Source: Methyloterricola oryzae | Lineage (GTDB): Bacteria; Pseudomonadota; Gammaproteobacteria; Methylococcales; Methylococcaceae | DNA length: 64,000 nucleotides | Assembly (NCBI RefSeq): GCF_000934725.1 | Contig: NZ_JYNS01000006.1 | Location: 62,001 to 126,000, forward strand | Direction: 5' to 3' | Shown: piece after piece, positions 18,473 through 28,140 of the stretch | How the letters are laid out: every line of letters starts with the position of its first letter | How positions within the stretch are numbered: position 1 is the first letter of the stretch | The notes under the pieces: generated by a model | What the model was told of the DNA's origin: nothing | Databases searched by the model: none | The model's input: the letters and a program-made list of their open reading frames with translations, nothing else | Position numbers and translations under genes: made by a program

Positions 18473-19066
18473 CTATTCCTTGATGAGCCAGTCATCCGCG
18501 ATGAGCTTGAGGCGGACATCATGGCCGTTGATGCTTGCCTTCTGCGGCAACTGATAGGCCCCGATCTGGGAGAATTTTTCATAGGCCAGGTTCCAGCCCT
18601 GCTGGCTGAAGCGGCGGGCGCCGCCGGTTTCATTCGGAACCTGCACGTGCTCCGCTTCCGGCGCCGGCACGCCCGTCACCCAATAACGCAGGCTGCGCAG
18701 GGGCACGGCAAACCCCAGCCGCTCCCGCAGCAGCGCATCAGGATTGCGCGAGGTCTGCTCCACGCCATTGCCCTCGTTGACATGAATCAGATCATCCTGC
18801 ACCACGATGGAAAGCAAGCCCTGGCTGAAGGGTCCGGAGATGCGCAGCCTGTCCTGCCGAGGATCGTGCTCCCAAATCAGATTGGCGGTCCAGCCGTCGT
18901 TCGCCGTCTTGACGGCGATGCGCCCCTCCAGCTTCCACACCTTGATGTCGCTGGGAGACGCAGCACGCTGCGGCTCCGGCACAGGGCGCATCCCGGCGCA
19001 ACCGGCCAGCCATATAACCAGCGACGCCCAGACCAGGCGCCGCCACCAGCTTAAGGGAATCGTCAT
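18473..19066 (-). CDS. lolB: Outer-membrane lipoprotein localisation protein LolB
   Basis: A 197-residue lipoprotein with signal sequence and lipobox L-A-G-C (Cys near residue 23). The mature part has the LolB pattern V-W-K-L-E-G-R-I-A-V-K and the W-x-A-N-L-I-W-E-H segment. It receives lipoproteins from LolA and inserts them into the outer membrane. It lies between the TPR lipoprotein gene and ispE, with gaps of six and nine bases, so these are probably one transcript. Confidence 0.95.
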   Translation of the reverse strand: MTIPLSWWRRLVWASLVIWLAGCAGMRPVPEPQRAASPSDIKVWKLEGRIAVKTANDGWTANLIWEHDPRQDRLRISGPFSQGLLSIVVQDDLIHVNEGNGVEQTSRNPDALLRERLGFAVPLRSLRYWVTGVPAPEAEHVQVPNETGGARRFSQQGWNLAYEKFSQIGAYQLPQKASINGHDVRLKLIADDWLIKE

Positions 19067-19072
19067 CGCAGA

Positions 19073-20800
19073 TTACTTGAAAGCTTCCGGGTAGCGGGCC
19101 CGTACCCGCAGCATGTCCTCATGGTTGGAATCCTTTCGCCATGATTCCATCCAGACCTTGCGCGCCTCCCGCTGATGCCCCGACTCCCACAGCACCTCGC
19201 CCAGATGAGCGCCGATTTCCGGGTCGCTCACCATTTCGAAGGAGCGCCGGAGGTAGCGTAGGGCTGCCTCGTAGTCACCCAGGCGATAGTGCAGCCAGCC
19301 GTAGCTGTCCATGATGGCCGGATCGTCCGGCTTAAGCTCCATGGCCTTGTCCAGCAGCTTCTTGGCCTCCTGCAGGCGCATGGGGAAACGGTCGGCCAGG
19401 GTGTAACCCAAGGCATTGAGGGCATTGGGGTCCTCCGGATTCTTTTCCAGCACGGCGCGCAGGTCGCCTTCCAGCACTTCGATCTTGTCCAGTTGTTCCG
19501 CTACCAGGGCCCGGGCGTAAAGCAATTCCACCTGGCCCGGCATTTCCTCCAAGGCCTCGCTCAGCAGGTCGAAGGCCGCGACAAAGTCCTTGTTCTTGGT
19601 GAGCAACTCCGCTTCCAGCAGGTAGAGTCGCAATGCTTCGTTAGGAAATTGCTTGCGCACCTGGCTCAAGCGCTGGCGGGCCTCGGTCAGCTGCCCCATG
19701 CCGATCAGGGCGGTGACGCCGTTGACCTTGGCGTCGAAGGCGAGCGGCCCCTCGTTGACGCGGTCGAACCACTGCAGGGCGCCCGTCAGATGATTGCGCC
19801 TGGCTTCGATCAAGCCCAGGTAGAAATAGGATTGCGTCTTCCAGCGGGAGGAATCGGCCAAGCGCATGAATTCCTGACGCGCCTGGTCCGTTCTGCCCTG
19901 CTCCATCAGGGCCATGCCCAGCCCGAAGCGCGCGTCATCGTTGCCCGGCTCCCTGGCCAGAATCCAGCGCAGTTCCTTTTCGGCGGATTTGATATCGCCG
20001 GACTTGGCAAGAAACTGGGAATAGATCAGCCTCAGGCGCAGGTTGTTCGGATCTCCTTTCAGGGCCCGCTGAATCACCCCCCTGGCGGCTTCGGAATCAC
20101 CCATCTGCGACATGACCTGGGCCTGCAGCAGACGAGCTCGGCTCCAGTCCGGATGAAGGGCCAGCGCCTTCTCGGTCTCGCTCAGAGCCAGTTGATATTC
20201 GCCCTTGTCTGCCGCCAGCAGGGCGTAGGCGAAATGGATTTCCGCCAAACGGGGAAATCGCTCCACCAACCGCCGCATGAGATCCAGGGCCGTATCTTTG
20301 GGGACTTCCGCATCGAGCAGCTTGACCAGTTCGATCAGCGTGCTTTCCAGATCGGGCTGCGGCGAGGACAGCAGGCCACTCAATTGCTCGAAAGCCGCGT
20401 CGGCATTTCCCGCCTTGAGCTCCAGCATGGCGGACAGGCGCTTGGCCTCGGTGTTGCCGGGGTCGTGCTGGCGCCAGGTTGCGGCCGCTTCCCGCGCCTT
20501 GTCCATGTTTTTCAGATACAGCGCGATCTGGGTCGCGCGGGCGGCCACCCGGGGGTCCCGGGTCAGCTTTGCGGCTTTCAGGTAGCTGTCCAGGGCGGTC
20601 TCGAACTGGCCGCGCTGGCCGGCAATCTCCCCGGACAAGAGCAGATAGACGATCTCCGACTCACGCGGCATTTTCAGGGCGCCGGCGCGGATAGATTCCT
20701 CCGACAAGCCGGGCTTCAGCGGCTGCAAACCGCCCACATTGGCACAGCCAGACAACAGCAAGCCGCCCGCGAAGGTCAAACCAATCAGTCTTCTCGACAC
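19073..20800 (-). CDS. TPR-repeat lipoprotein
   Basis: About 575 residues. A GTG start at 20800 puts R-R-L-I-G-L-T-F directly before a lipobox L-L-S-G-C; the frame is open to 20893, but those codons make no leader. The rest is a long run of tetratricopeptide repeats (for example A-L-G-Y-T-L-A-D-R-F and D-S-Y-G-W-L-H-Y-R-L-G-D-Y near the C-terminus). Proteins of this kind lie directly upstream of lolB in many gammaproteobacteria. The role is unproven; an outer-membrane scaffold is likely. Spacing of six bases to lolB suggests co-transcription. Confidence 0.85.
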   Translation of the reverse strand: MSRRLIGLTFAGGLLLSGCANVGGLQPLKPGLSEESIRAGALKMPRESEIVYLLLSGEIAGQRGQFETALDSYLKAAKLTRDPRVAARATQIALYLKNMDKAREAAATWRQHDPGNTEAKRLSAMLELKAGNADAAFEQLSGLLSSPQPDLESTLIELVKLLDAEVPKDTALDLMRRLVERFPRLAEIHFAYALLAADKGEYQLALSETEKALALHPDWSRARLLQAQVMSQMGDSEAARGVIQRALKGDPNNLRLRLIYSQFLAKSGDIKSAEKELRWILAREPGNDDARFGLGMALMEQGRTDQARQEFMRLADSSRWKTQSYFYLGLIEARRNHLTGALQWFDRVNEGPLAFDAKVNGVTALIGMGQLTEARQRLSQVRKQFPNEALRLYLLEAELLTKNKDFVAAFDLLSEALEEMPGQVELLYARALVAEQLDKIEVLEGDLRAVLEKNPEDPNALNALGYTLADRFPMRLQEAKKLLDKAMELKPDDPAIMDSYGWLHYRLGDYEAALRYLRRSFEMVSDPEIGAHLGEVLWESGHQREARKVWMESWRKDSNHEDMLRVRARYPEAFK

Positions 20801-21064
20801 GGAATTTCGGTCTCTTTGGTCGCAGTTAATGCCAGGAATTCGGTGGGCCACGTGTGTCTGAAAAACGAACCTGATCGCTATCCGCCACTCCATGGTGGAC
20901 GCAAGAAGCGGATTTATAAGGAGTCCTGCACGAAGATTCCCTTAGGGCGTCGGTAAATTTTACGCTTTCCGGCGCTAGCGGCAATAGGTCATTGACTCGC
21001 TAATTTGGCCTATGTCCACCTTTTTCCTTAAAATTAGCAGACCTAAACACCTATGATGGCGGCC
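20801..21064. promoter_or_regulatory. Divergent intergenic region between the TPR lipoprotein gene and hemA
   Basis: 264 bases that must contain the outward promoters of both transcription units. The part next to hemA (20960-21045) is AT-rich, with TTGACT at 20993 and TTAAAAT near 21027, but no pair has convincing 16-18 base spacing. I therefore mark the region rather than a precise promoter. Confidence 0.4.
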
Positions 21065-22330
21065 ATGGCCATACTGACCCTGGGTTTGAACCACAACAGC
21101 GCTCCGGTTTCCGTGCGGGAACGCCTGGCCTTTCCGGCCGACGGCCTGCAGTCCGCGTTGCGTGCCCTGGTTGGCCTGCCTGACGTGGAGGAAGCTGCCA
21201 TTCTGTCCACCTGCAATCGCACGGAAGTGTACTGCGGCATCCAACAGGGCTCGCAAGATATCTTGATCGACTGGATTGCGCGAGAACGGAGTTTGCGCAG
21301 GGAAGAATTCCATCCCTTCCTCTACGCGCACGCCGGCGCCGACACCATCCGCCATATGTTTCGAGTCGCCTGCGGACTGGATTCAATGATCCTGGGCGAG
21401 CCACAGATCCTGGGCCAAATGAAGACAGCCTACCAGGCCGCGGCAGATGCCGGAACCCTGGGCAAGACCCTGAGCCGGCTGTTTCAACATACCTTCACCG
21501 CGGCCAAGAAAGTCCGCACCGACACCGCCATCGGTTCCAGTCCGGTCTCCGTCGCCTTCGCCGCCGTGCGCCTCGCCCAACGCATCTTCGATGACCTCAG
21601 GGATCAGACCGCGATCCTCATTGGCGCGGGCGAGACCATCGAACTGACCGCCCGGCATCTTCACGAGCAGGGAATCGGCGAAATGATCATCGCCAACCGC
21701 ACGTTCGACCGCGCCCACACCCTGGCGGCCCAGTTCAACGGCTTCGCCATTTCCCTCACGGAACTGCCGAAGCACCTGGCCAAGGCGGACATCGTCGTCG
21801 CCTCCACGGGAAGCCCCTTACCCATTCTAGGCAAGGGCAGCGTGGAAAGCGCCATCAAGTCGCGCCGGCACAAGCCCATGTTCATGGTGGATCTCGCCGT
21901 TCCCCGCGACATCGAGCCGGAGGTGGAGCAATTGCGCGACGTCTACCTGTACACGGTGGACGATCTGCGCAACACTGTGGAGGAGGGAATCAGATCCCGC
22001 CAGGAAGCGGCCAAGCAGGCCGAGGAAATCATCGACACCGAGGTCGATCATTTCCTCGGCTGGTTGCGCGCGCAGGGGGCCACCGACACCATCCGCGAGT
22101 TCCGCAGCCAGGCGGAGCGCATCCGCGAGGATGCCCTGACCGCTGCCATGCGGGCGCTGAAAGCGGGCAAGCCGGCAGAGGAGGTGCTCGGCCTCCTGTC
22201 CACCACCCTGACCAACAAGCTCATTCATCTTCCCAGCACCCAGATCCGGCAGGCCAGCATCGACGAGCGCTACGAACTGATTGCCGCGGCGCGGGAACTG
22301 TTCCAACTTCGAGACAATTCCGATCAGTGA
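21065..22330 (+). CDS. hemA: Glutamyl-tRNA reductase
   Basis: About 421 residues. It makes glutamate-1-semialdehyde from glutamyl-tRNA, the first step of C5 haem synthesis. The start is placed at the ATG (21065) giving [10 protein letters not shown], which aligns with E. coli HemA; the frame also opens at ATG 21053. The catalytic Cys is in L-S-T-C-N-R-T-E near residue 50, and the NADPH-binding segment begins L-I-G-A-G-E-T. The stop overlaps the prfA start (GTGA), a conserved arrangement. Confidence 0.97.
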   Translation: MAILTLGLNHNSAPVSVRERLAFPADGLQSALRALVGLPDVEEAAILSTCNRTEVYCGIQQGSQDILIDWIARERSLRREEFHPFLYAHAGADTIRHMFRVACGLDSMILGEPQILGQMKTAYQAAADAGTLGKTLSRLFQHTFTAAKKVRTDTAIGSSPVSVAFAAVRLAQRIFDDLRDQTAILIGAGETIELTARHLHEQGIGEMIIANRTFDRAHTLAAQFNGFAISLTELPKHLAKADIVVASTGSPLPILGKGSVESAIKSRRHKPMFMVDLAVPRDIEPEVEQLRDVYLYTVDDLRNTVEEGIRSRQEAAKQAEEIIDTEVDHFLGWLRAQGATDTIREFRSQAERIREDALTAAMRALKAGKPAEEVLGLLSTTLTNKLIHLPSTQIRQASIDERYELIAAARELFQLRDNSDQ

Positions 22331-23415
22331 AAGCCTCCATCCAGCACAAGCTCGACAACCTCTCCCAGCGCCACGAAGAAATCGCCGCCCTGCTCGCAGA
22401 ACCCGAAGTCCAGAACGATCAAAACCGGTTTCGCGCACTCAGCCGTGAATATGCGCAACTGGACCCACTGATTACCTGCTTCCGCCGCTATCAGGACACG
22501 CTTGGGGATATCGCTTATGCCGAAGGCCTGCTCCAGGATAGCGATCCAGACGTACGCAGCATGGCGCGGGAAGAGTTGGAAAATGCCACCGCCGCCCGTG
22601 ATACGCTGACCGAGGAACTGCAGATCCTGCTGCTTCCCAAGGATCCCAACGACGAGCGCAACATCTTCCTGGAGGTACGGGCAGGCACCGGCGGCGCTGA
22701 AGCCGCGCTGTTCGCCGGAGACCTGTGCCGCATGTATGCGCGTTACGCGGAAGGCAAGGGCTGGCGCGCAGAAATCGTCAGCGAAAGCGAGGGTGAGATG
22801 GGCGGTTACAAGGAAGTGGTGCTGCGCATCAGCGGCCAGGATGTCTATTCCCGGCTGAAGTTCGAATCCGGCACGCATCGCGTGCAGCGCGTCCCCGAAA
22901 CGGAGGCCCAGGGGCGCATCCACACCTCGGCCTGCACCGTTGCCATCCTCCCGGAAGTGGAAGAAGTCGACGTGGACATCAACCCGTCCGACCTGCGCGT
23001 CGACACCTACCGAGCCTCCGGCGCTGGCGGCCAGCACGTGAATCGAACCGACTCGGCGATCCGTATCACGCATCTGCCCACCGGCATCGTCGTCGAATGC
23101 CAGGACGAGCGCTCCCAGCACAAGAACCGCGCCCGCGCCATGTCGCTGCTGAAATCCCGCATTCTCGACGCCGAGCAGCGCAAGCAGGACGCCGAGATTG
23201 CGGCCTCGCGAAAACTCCAGGTGGGAAGCGGAGACCGCTCCGAGCGCATCCGAACCTACAACTTTCCTCAAGGACGCCTGACCGACCACCGCATCAATCT
23301 GACCTTGTACCGGTTGGAAGCCATCGTCGAAGGCGATCTGGACCCGGTGATCGAGCCGCTGATCCACGAGCACCAGGCCGACCTGCTGGCCCAGCTGGGA
23401 GAGGGACAGGACTGA
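22327..23415 (+). CDS. prfA: Peptide chain release factor 1
   Basis: A 362-residue RF1 for UAA/UAG. It has the stop-recognition [10 protein letters not shown] region (the place of the PxT motif) and the catalytic G-A-G-G-Q-H-V-N loop near residue 235, whose Gln is methylated by PrmC in relatives. The start is GTG 22327, overlapping the hemA stop by four bases. The stop overlaps the apparent CTG start of prmC by the same spacing, so the three genes form a translationally coupled string. Confidence 0.98.
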   Translation: MKASIQHKLDNLSQRHEEIAALLAEPEVQNDQNRFRALSREYAQLDPLITCFRRYQDTLGDIAYAEGLLQDSDPDVRSMAREELENATAARDTLTEELQILLLPKDPNDERNIFLEVRAGTGGAEAALFAGDLCRMYARYAEGKGWRAEIVSESEGEMGGYKEVVLRISGQDVYSRLKFESGTHRVQRVPETEAQGRIHTSACTVAILPEVEEVDVDINPSDLRVDTYRASGAGGQHVNRTDSAIRITHLPTGIVVECQDERSQHKNRARAMSLLKSRILDAEQRKQDAEIAASRKLQVGSGDRSERIRTYNFPQGRLTDHRINLTLYRLEAIVEGDLDPVIEPLIHEHQADLLAQLGEGQD

Positions 23416-24254
23416 ACACCATAGCCAGCCTGCTGCGCGATGCAGCCGAGCGTATTGGCACAGCGTCCGAAAGCCCGCGCCTGGATGCCGAGGTCTTGCT
23501 CGCCCACGTGACCGGGAAAGCGCGCAGCCATTTCCTGGCCTGGCCGGAACGCGCCATCCCACCGGAACAGGAGTCCGAGTTTGCGGATCTGGTGGAAAGA
23601 CGCTGCGAAGGTGAGCCTATCGCCTATATCACAGGCCGCCGGGAGTTCTGGTCGCGTGAATTTTTGGTCACGCCGGATGTGCTCATTCCCCGCCCCGAGA
23701 CTGAATTGTTGGTCGAAGTGGCCCTGGAAAAGGCACCACCGGACCGACCGTCACGTATACTCGACTTGGGCACAGGCAGCGGCGCCATCGCCATCACGTT
23801 GGCCATGGGACGTCCGCTGGCGCAGATAACTGCAGTCGATTCCAGTCCGGCCGCGCTGGCCGTCGCCCAGTCCAATGCAGAGCGCCTCGGCGCGCGCAAT
23901 GTCCGCTTCCTCCTCAGCGACTGGTACGAGGCGCTTGATCCCGGCGAAAAGTTCGATTTGATCGTGAGCAATCCGCCTTACATCGCGGAAAACGACCCGC
24001 ACCTCGCGGAAGGTGACGTGCGCTTTGAACCATGCTCGGCGCTGAAGTCAGGTAAAGATGGACTAGACGACCTTGACCGGATTGCGGGCGCTGCCTCGAG
24101 GCATGCACACAGGGGAACGTGGCTAATGCTTGAGCACGGATTCGATCAAGCCTTGGCGGTTTGTGAAACACTCAGCGCGGCCGGCTTCACGAGTACCTTT
24201 AGCCGCTTTGATTTGCAAGGGCACCATAGAGTGACAGGCGGCCAGTGGTGCTGA
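23412..24254 (+). CDS. prmC: Peptide chain release factor glutamine methyltransferase
   Basis: 280 residues. It methylates the Gln of the release-factor G-G-Q loop. The N-terminal helical domain ([18 protein letters not shown]) is followed by a Rossmann domain with [11 protein letters not shown] and the substrate-Gln-binding S-N-P-P-Y. The start inferred by alignment to E. coli PrmC is CTG at 23412, overlapping the prfA TGA (CTGA). No in-frame ATG, GTG or TTG lies nearby, although the frame is open far upstream. GAGGGACAGGA precedes it. Confidence 0.95.
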   Translation: MNTIASLLRDAAERIGTASESPRLDAEVLLAHVTGKARSHFLAWPERAIPPEQESEFADLVERRCEGEPIAYITGRREFWSREFLVTPDVLIPRPETELLVEVALEKAPPDRPSRILDLGTGSGAIAITLAMGRPLAQITAVDSSPAALAVAQSNAERLGARNVRFLLSDWYEALDPGEKFDLIVSNPPYIAENDPHLAEGDVRFEPCSALKSGKDGLDDLDRIAGAASRHAHRGTWLMLEHGFDQALAVCETLSAAGFTSTFSRFDLQGHHRVTGGQWC

Positions 24255-25222
24255 ACCCAGACCTATGCCGCCTGGCTCAAAGAATACGAGAGACTGGATT
24301 CTCTCAGTTGCCAGCCGCTTTTGCCCGGTCTGCGAGCTTCAGGCTCAATCGGCTGATTGCCGGCGTCTACCGCGAGCATCTTTACCCTAACCCGCTTCTA
24401 GTGAAGGCTTTTCCATTTAGGCGGCCGCCCATACTGTTGATTTCCTACCCTCGCAGCGGGTCCTCATGGATCGGCAAAATTCTCGGCTTTTCACCGGACG
24501 TAGCCTACCTGCGAGAACCGATCCACCAAAGGTTTCAGCAACGCTTCAAGGTTCCTGCCTTGCTCGATCCTGAAATGGAGCGCGAAACCCTACGCTGCCA
24601 CACTCATCCCAACGATGCGATGCTTCAGTATTATCTGCTATGTGCCGATGAGGCGTTCGTAGGACTGGTCCCAGCACAACCTGCAGACGTACTAGAAGAC
24701 GCGCACGACTTCCATTTTCTCAAGCGTTCCCGGAAGTGCCTGCTCATCAAGGAAATCAATCCACTGATGACCAAGACCTTCGTCAACCGCCACTCCCCCA
24801 AAGTCGTCATGCTGATTCGCCATCCCGCCGCGGTAGCCGACAGCTTCGAACGATTGAACTGGATCATGGAAGAGGACATGGAGGCGTTTGGATACTGGTA
24901 TGGCGTGCATATGCACCAAGCCATCAAGTCTGCTCAAGCCGGACCATTGCGCATAATTCAGTATGAAAACTTCGCCGCGAATCCAGCCGAGGAATACATC
25001 AAGCTTTTCGAATGGTTGGACATCCGTACGCCGGAGAACTTACAGCAGATCCTTCATGACTTCTGCGAAAATCCTCAAGGCGCTGACCACCCTTACGCAA
25101 TCCGCCGTTCGTCTCAGATCGAAGCGGAAAAATGGAAAACCGGTTTCTCCCGGCAAAAGATTGAGTCGGTCATGCGCGGCTACTATCGCTCGGAGTTACC
25201 ATATTACCGCGAAAGCGAGTAG
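24245..25222 (+). CDS. Sulfotransferase domain protein
   Basis: 325 residues. The PAPS 5'-phosphosulfate loop is S-Y-P-R-S-G-S-S-W-I-G near residue 70, and the 3'-phosphate motif is V-V-M-L-I-R-H-P-A-A-V-A-D-S near residue 185, so this is a PAPS-dependent sulfotransferase by family. The likely substrate is a carbohydrate or lipid, given the polysaccharide genes that follow; this is inference. The start is GTG 24245, inside the last codons of prmC (10-base overlap), so it is probably translated from the hemA-prfA-prmC transcript. The base composition is slightly less GC-rich than prmC. Confidence 0.85.
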   Translation: MVLNPDLCRLAQRIRETGFSQLPAAFARSASFRLNRLIAGVYREHLYPNPLLVKAFPFRRPPILLISYPRSGSSWIGKILGFSPDVAYLREPIHQRFQQRFKVPALLDPEMERETLRCHTHPNDAMLQYYLLCADEAFVGLVPAQPADVLEDAHDFHFLKRSRKCLLIKEINPLMTKTFVNRHSPKVVMLIRHPAAVADSFERLNWIMEEDMEAFGYWYGVHMHQAIKSAQAGPLRIIQYENFAANPAEEYIKLFEWLDIRTPENLQQILHDFCENPQGADHPYAIRRSSQIEAEKWKTGFSRQKIESVMRGYYRSELPYYRESE

Positions 25223-25320
25223 CCGCCCGTGCCTTATAGCCAGCATCGGCCGCGCGCAATCGTGCTGCAAAATTTTCCGCCGCATCCGACCGCCCACGTC
25301 CCTAAACAGAAAGAAGCCCT

Positions 25321-26136
25321 GTGTTTGTTAACGAAAAGCTCATTTTCATTCAACTGGAAAAGACCGGTTGCACGCACATCAAGCGCCTGCTGCAGCACTT
25401 TCTGGGCGGCGCCCAGCATGACAAGCACAGCCGCATCCCGGAGGGGTTCGCAACGGATGGCCGAATCATCGTAGGGTCGGTTCGCAATCCATGGGACTGG
25501 TACGTTTCCATGTGGTCCTATGGTTGCCTGGGACAAGGCTCGCTTTATACCGACCTTACCGCCCCCTTGAAAATCAAGGGACACGGCTACCGAACAGAAC
25601 CCGTTTTGGCTTTGCGCCGGCTTTGCAACGAACTTTCGAAGGCACGCCGGCATTGGCAAGACTGCTACGCAGACGCTCTGGACCCGCAACTATTCAGGCG
25701 TTGGCTCCGGATGCTGCACGATCCGGCCAATAGCTACGACCTGATGGACGACTACGCCAAAAGCCCCATGAGCCGTTATGCGGGTTTCTTTACGTATCGT
25801 TACTCACGCTTATTTGTCAGGTTCCTGGACCATCTCTTCATGCCCGAGATGAAAAACTCCGATCGCCTGTATTCGGTGCTCGAACAAGACATCCTGCCAG
25901 ATTTCATTATACGCAACGAGAGCCTTGAGCAAGATCTGGTCATGTTACTGTCGCACTGCGGGATCACGCTCGCCGCGGAGCAGGTGGACTTCATTCATTC
26001 CACCTATAAGACCAATCCCTCGCAACGCGAGCGCAAGACCGGGTATTATTATGACCCTGAGACCATCGAAATGGTCAGGCGCCGAGACCGTCATCTGATC
26101 GAAAAATACGGATACGCCGCGCCGGATCTCGACTAA
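25321..26136 (+). CDS. Sulfotransferase-family protein
   Basis: 271 residues. The N-terminus F-I-Q-L-E-K-T-G-C-T-H-I-K-R-L-L matches the variant PAPS-loop of carbohydrate sulfotransferases (K-T-G-x-T). V-G-S-V-R-N-P-W-D-W-Y-V-S at about residues 56-68 is the 3'-phosphate motif. The start is taken as GTG 25321. It is two bases upstream of the JAMM peptidase gene and 98 bases after the first sulfotransferase. It may sulfate a surface glycan; substrate unknown. Confidence 0.75.
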   Translation: MFVNEKLIFIQLEKTGCTHIKRLLQHFLGGAQHDKHSRIPEGFATDGRIIVGSVRNPWDWYVSMWSYGCLGQGSLYTDLTAPLKIKGHGYRTEPVLALRRLCNELSKARRHWQDCYADALDPQLFRRWLRMLHDPANSYDLMDDYAKSPMSRYAGFFTYRYSRLFVRFLDHLFMPEMKNSDRLYSVLEQDILPDFIIRNESLEQDLVMLLSHCGITLAAEQVDFIHSTYKTNPSQRERKTGYYYDPETIEMVRRRDRHLIEKYGYAAPDLD

Positions 26137-26138
26137 CC

Positions 26139-26582
26139 ATGAACCGCAACGATCGCACTATGTCCAGCACACGCGAAGCCATCAACCTGCCCCGCCCACT
26201 GGTCAACCAGCTACTGCACTGTGCTCAGGCGTCGCCAGAAACTGAAGTTTGCGGTCTGATCGGCGCTAAGGATGGCGCCCCCGCAGCCTGCCACCCGGTC
26301 CGTAATGCCGCCGACCAGCCAGGAATCCGCTTTCAACTGGATCCGGCGGGGCAGATCAACGCCATGCGCCAGATGCGTGAGAAAGGCGAGGAATTGTTCG
26401 CGATTTTTCATTCGCACCCGGGCAGCCCGGCGGAACCCTCGCCGTCGGATCTATCCGAACTGGCTTACCCGGAGGCGCTCTACCTCATCATCTCGCTGAA
26501 CACGAAAGGCGTACTGGAGATGCGGGGCTTCAGGCTGAATGACGAAAAGACGTTCTCGGAAGTCGAGTTGCGCCTCGGCTGA
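26139..26582 (+). CDS. JAMM/M67-family metallopeptidase (Mov34/MPN)
   Basis: 147 residues with a complete JAMM zinc signature. The catalytic Glu is in T-E-V-C-G-L-I-G (about residue 34), with H-S-H-P-G then S-P-S-D-L near residues 90-103. Bacterial members remove ubiquitin-like sulfur carriers (as Mec does with CysO-cysteine) or act in related amide cleavage. No ThiS/MoaD or ThiF gene is visible beside it. The start may be ATG 26139 or ATG 26160. It ends the plus-strand block that began at hemA. Confidence 0.85.
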   Translation: MNRNDRTMSSTREAINLPRPLVNQLLHCAQASPETEVCGLIGAKDGAPAACHPVRNAADQPGIRFQLDPAGQINAMRQMREKGEELFAIFHSHPGSPAEPSPSDLSELAYPEALYLIISLNTKGVLEMRGFRLNDEKTFSEVELRLG

Positions 26583-27190
26583 ACAAAGGGGCGAACGCCA
26601 AATGTCGTCCGGGTTGATCCATAGCCGCTCCAGGATAGGCTGCCGGTTGGCAGGAAATGCCCCCCCCTTCCAACACGCCAACCGGTGTCTCGCCTTTCAG
26701 TTCTTGGATGAAGGGCTTCCCGTAACCGTCGGGGCCCAGCGTGAAAACCGTCAGAATCAAATCGGTCGGATGCACCAGCCAGTATTCCTTTACGCCGGCT
26801 CGCTCATAGGCGGCAAACTTGACGATCTGATCGTGGGCGACAAAACCTCCACCACCCAGTCCGGCGCGCCGCGAATGCCCTTCGCCTCAATCTTGCCGGC
26901 ATCGCAGACAACCAGCACATCCGGCTGCACACCGTATCGATAAGCTCATCGGACTCGGCAGCCTTGGGTAGCCGGACATCGATGGGAGACACCAGAACCC
27001 GGCAAGGTTTGTCTTCCAACGCATTAGCCGCCTGACGACCGATCTTGAAGGCGAGAATCTGGTAATTGAATGACGGGGCTGGCGCCATGAGAAAAGCGGA
27101 ACCATCGATCAATTCGTATCGATTCTCATCCGACCAAGTGACGTAGTCCACATAGGTGTACCGCCGTTCGTCTCGTAACGCGTATCCCAT
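26583..27190 (-). pseudogene. Frameshifted Uma2-family (DUF820) putative endonuclease
   Basis: The start ATG 27190 has a near-perfect GGAGGTGAC site. The N-terminal half (Y-V-D-Y-V-T-W-S-D-E-N-R-Y-E-L-I-D-G) is typical of Uma2. After D-E-L-I-D-T-V (near 26938) the frame breaks. With two bases removed from the GTGTG there, the reading continues Q-P-D-V-L-V-V-C-D-A-G-K-I-E-A and then W-V-V-E-V-L-S-P, as the family requires. A second break lies at the run of eight C at 26660-26667, past G-E-T-P-V-G-V-L. It sits between two operons and is not obviously related to them. Either it is a decayed gene or there are sequencing errors at slippery sites. Confidence 0.7.
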
Positions 27191-27242
27191 GTCACCTCCA
27201 ACAACCGCACCACGGAGTTGCTTGGCGCCAATTCGATATTGT

Positions 27243-28121
27243 CTATCCCGCGCAACTGCGAGTGGGTGGCTCAAACTCCCTCGGCGCAAAACCAAAATCC
27301 CGCACCGCATCATCGTGGGCAAAGCATAAATCCTCGGTCATGCGTTTGGCCATCTCGCCCGACAGATGGCGATAGGGGGGCCAGAGGGACGCCAATTCCA
27401 TCGCCAACTGAAACAGCGGCAAGGGAATTCGTAGGAACCTGGCACGCTTCCCCTCCGCAGCGAATATGCGTTCCACCATCTGGCGGTAACTCAAGGTCTC
27501 ACCACCACTGAGGTTGTAGGCCTTTTTGAACGAGACTTCGTTTTCCAGAACCTGTAGGCAGGCGGCCGCCAGATCATCCGCATGCACCGGCTGCCGCAGG
27601 CCACCCGCATCGCCTATGAGCGGGAAAAACCCGAAGCGGCGAATGAAGTTGCCGATGATGGTAATGTTCTTGTCCATGCCGCAGCCATAGATGAGCGTTG
27701 GGCGGAATACCGTCCAGGCAACGCCTTCTCTTTCGCCGTATTCAGCAAGTTCCTGTTCTGCTTCCACCAGACCCAGGGCGAATGCCTTCTCTTCCGGGTC
27801 GCTGGAATTCTGTTTGCTGAAGCGGCTGGTTGAACCGAACGCGATTACTCGCTCGATGCCACACGGCCCTACCTTGGCCAATATGGAAGGCAACAAGGTG
27901 AGGGGAGCCAGATGGATCAGGCAGTCCGCTTGCAAATCGGGGAATGCGCCATTGGTAATGTCCGCCCTGTGCCAGGTCACCGAGGGATCAGGACCACTGC
28001 TGCTCCTGAGGCTCCTGCTCAGTGCGTGCACGTCCAGCCCCCGCTCAGCCAGGCGCGGCAGCAGGAATACTCCGATCTGGCTGGTCGCGCCAGTCACGAT
28101 GACGGACTTGATGGCTTTCAT
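27243..28121 (-). CDS. NAD-dependent epimerase/dehydratase family protein (extended SDR)
   Basis: 292 residues from ATG 28121. The nucleotide-binding loop is V-T-G-A-T-S-Q-I-G at residues 8-16, followed by the F-R-P-T-L-I-Y-G segment and C-terminal parts of an extended SDR. The catalytic Tyr-x-x-x-Lys is not evident: where it is expected the chain reads A-L-G-L-V-E-A-E. The protein may therefore have a changed reaction or act as a binding protein. It lies 19 bases after a GT4 gene in the same direction, suggesting a role in sugar-nucleotide or glycan metabolism. It is slightly shorter than classical sugar epimerases. Confidence 0.75.
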   Translation of the reverse strand: MKAIKSVIVTGATSQIGVFLLPRLAERGLDVHALSRSLRSSSGPDPSVTWHRADITNGAFPDLQADCLIHLAPLTLLPSILAKVGPCGIERVIAFGSTSRFSKQNSSDPEEKAFALGLVEAEQELAEYGEREGVAWTVFRPTLIYGCGMDKNITIIGNFIRRFGFFPLIGDAGGLRQPVHADDLAAACLQVLENEVSFKKAYNLSGGETLSYRQMVERIFAAEGKRARFLRIPLPLFQLAMELASLWPPYRHLSGEMAKRMTEDLCFAHDDAVRDFGFAPREFEPPTRSCAG

Positions 28122-28140
28122 TGCGCGGAGCTCGGGAATC

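Noticed and set aside
19289-20956. 555-codon plus-strand frame opposite the TPR lipoprotein gene
   Set aside because: Shadow of TPR repeats; no signal, motif or ribosome site.
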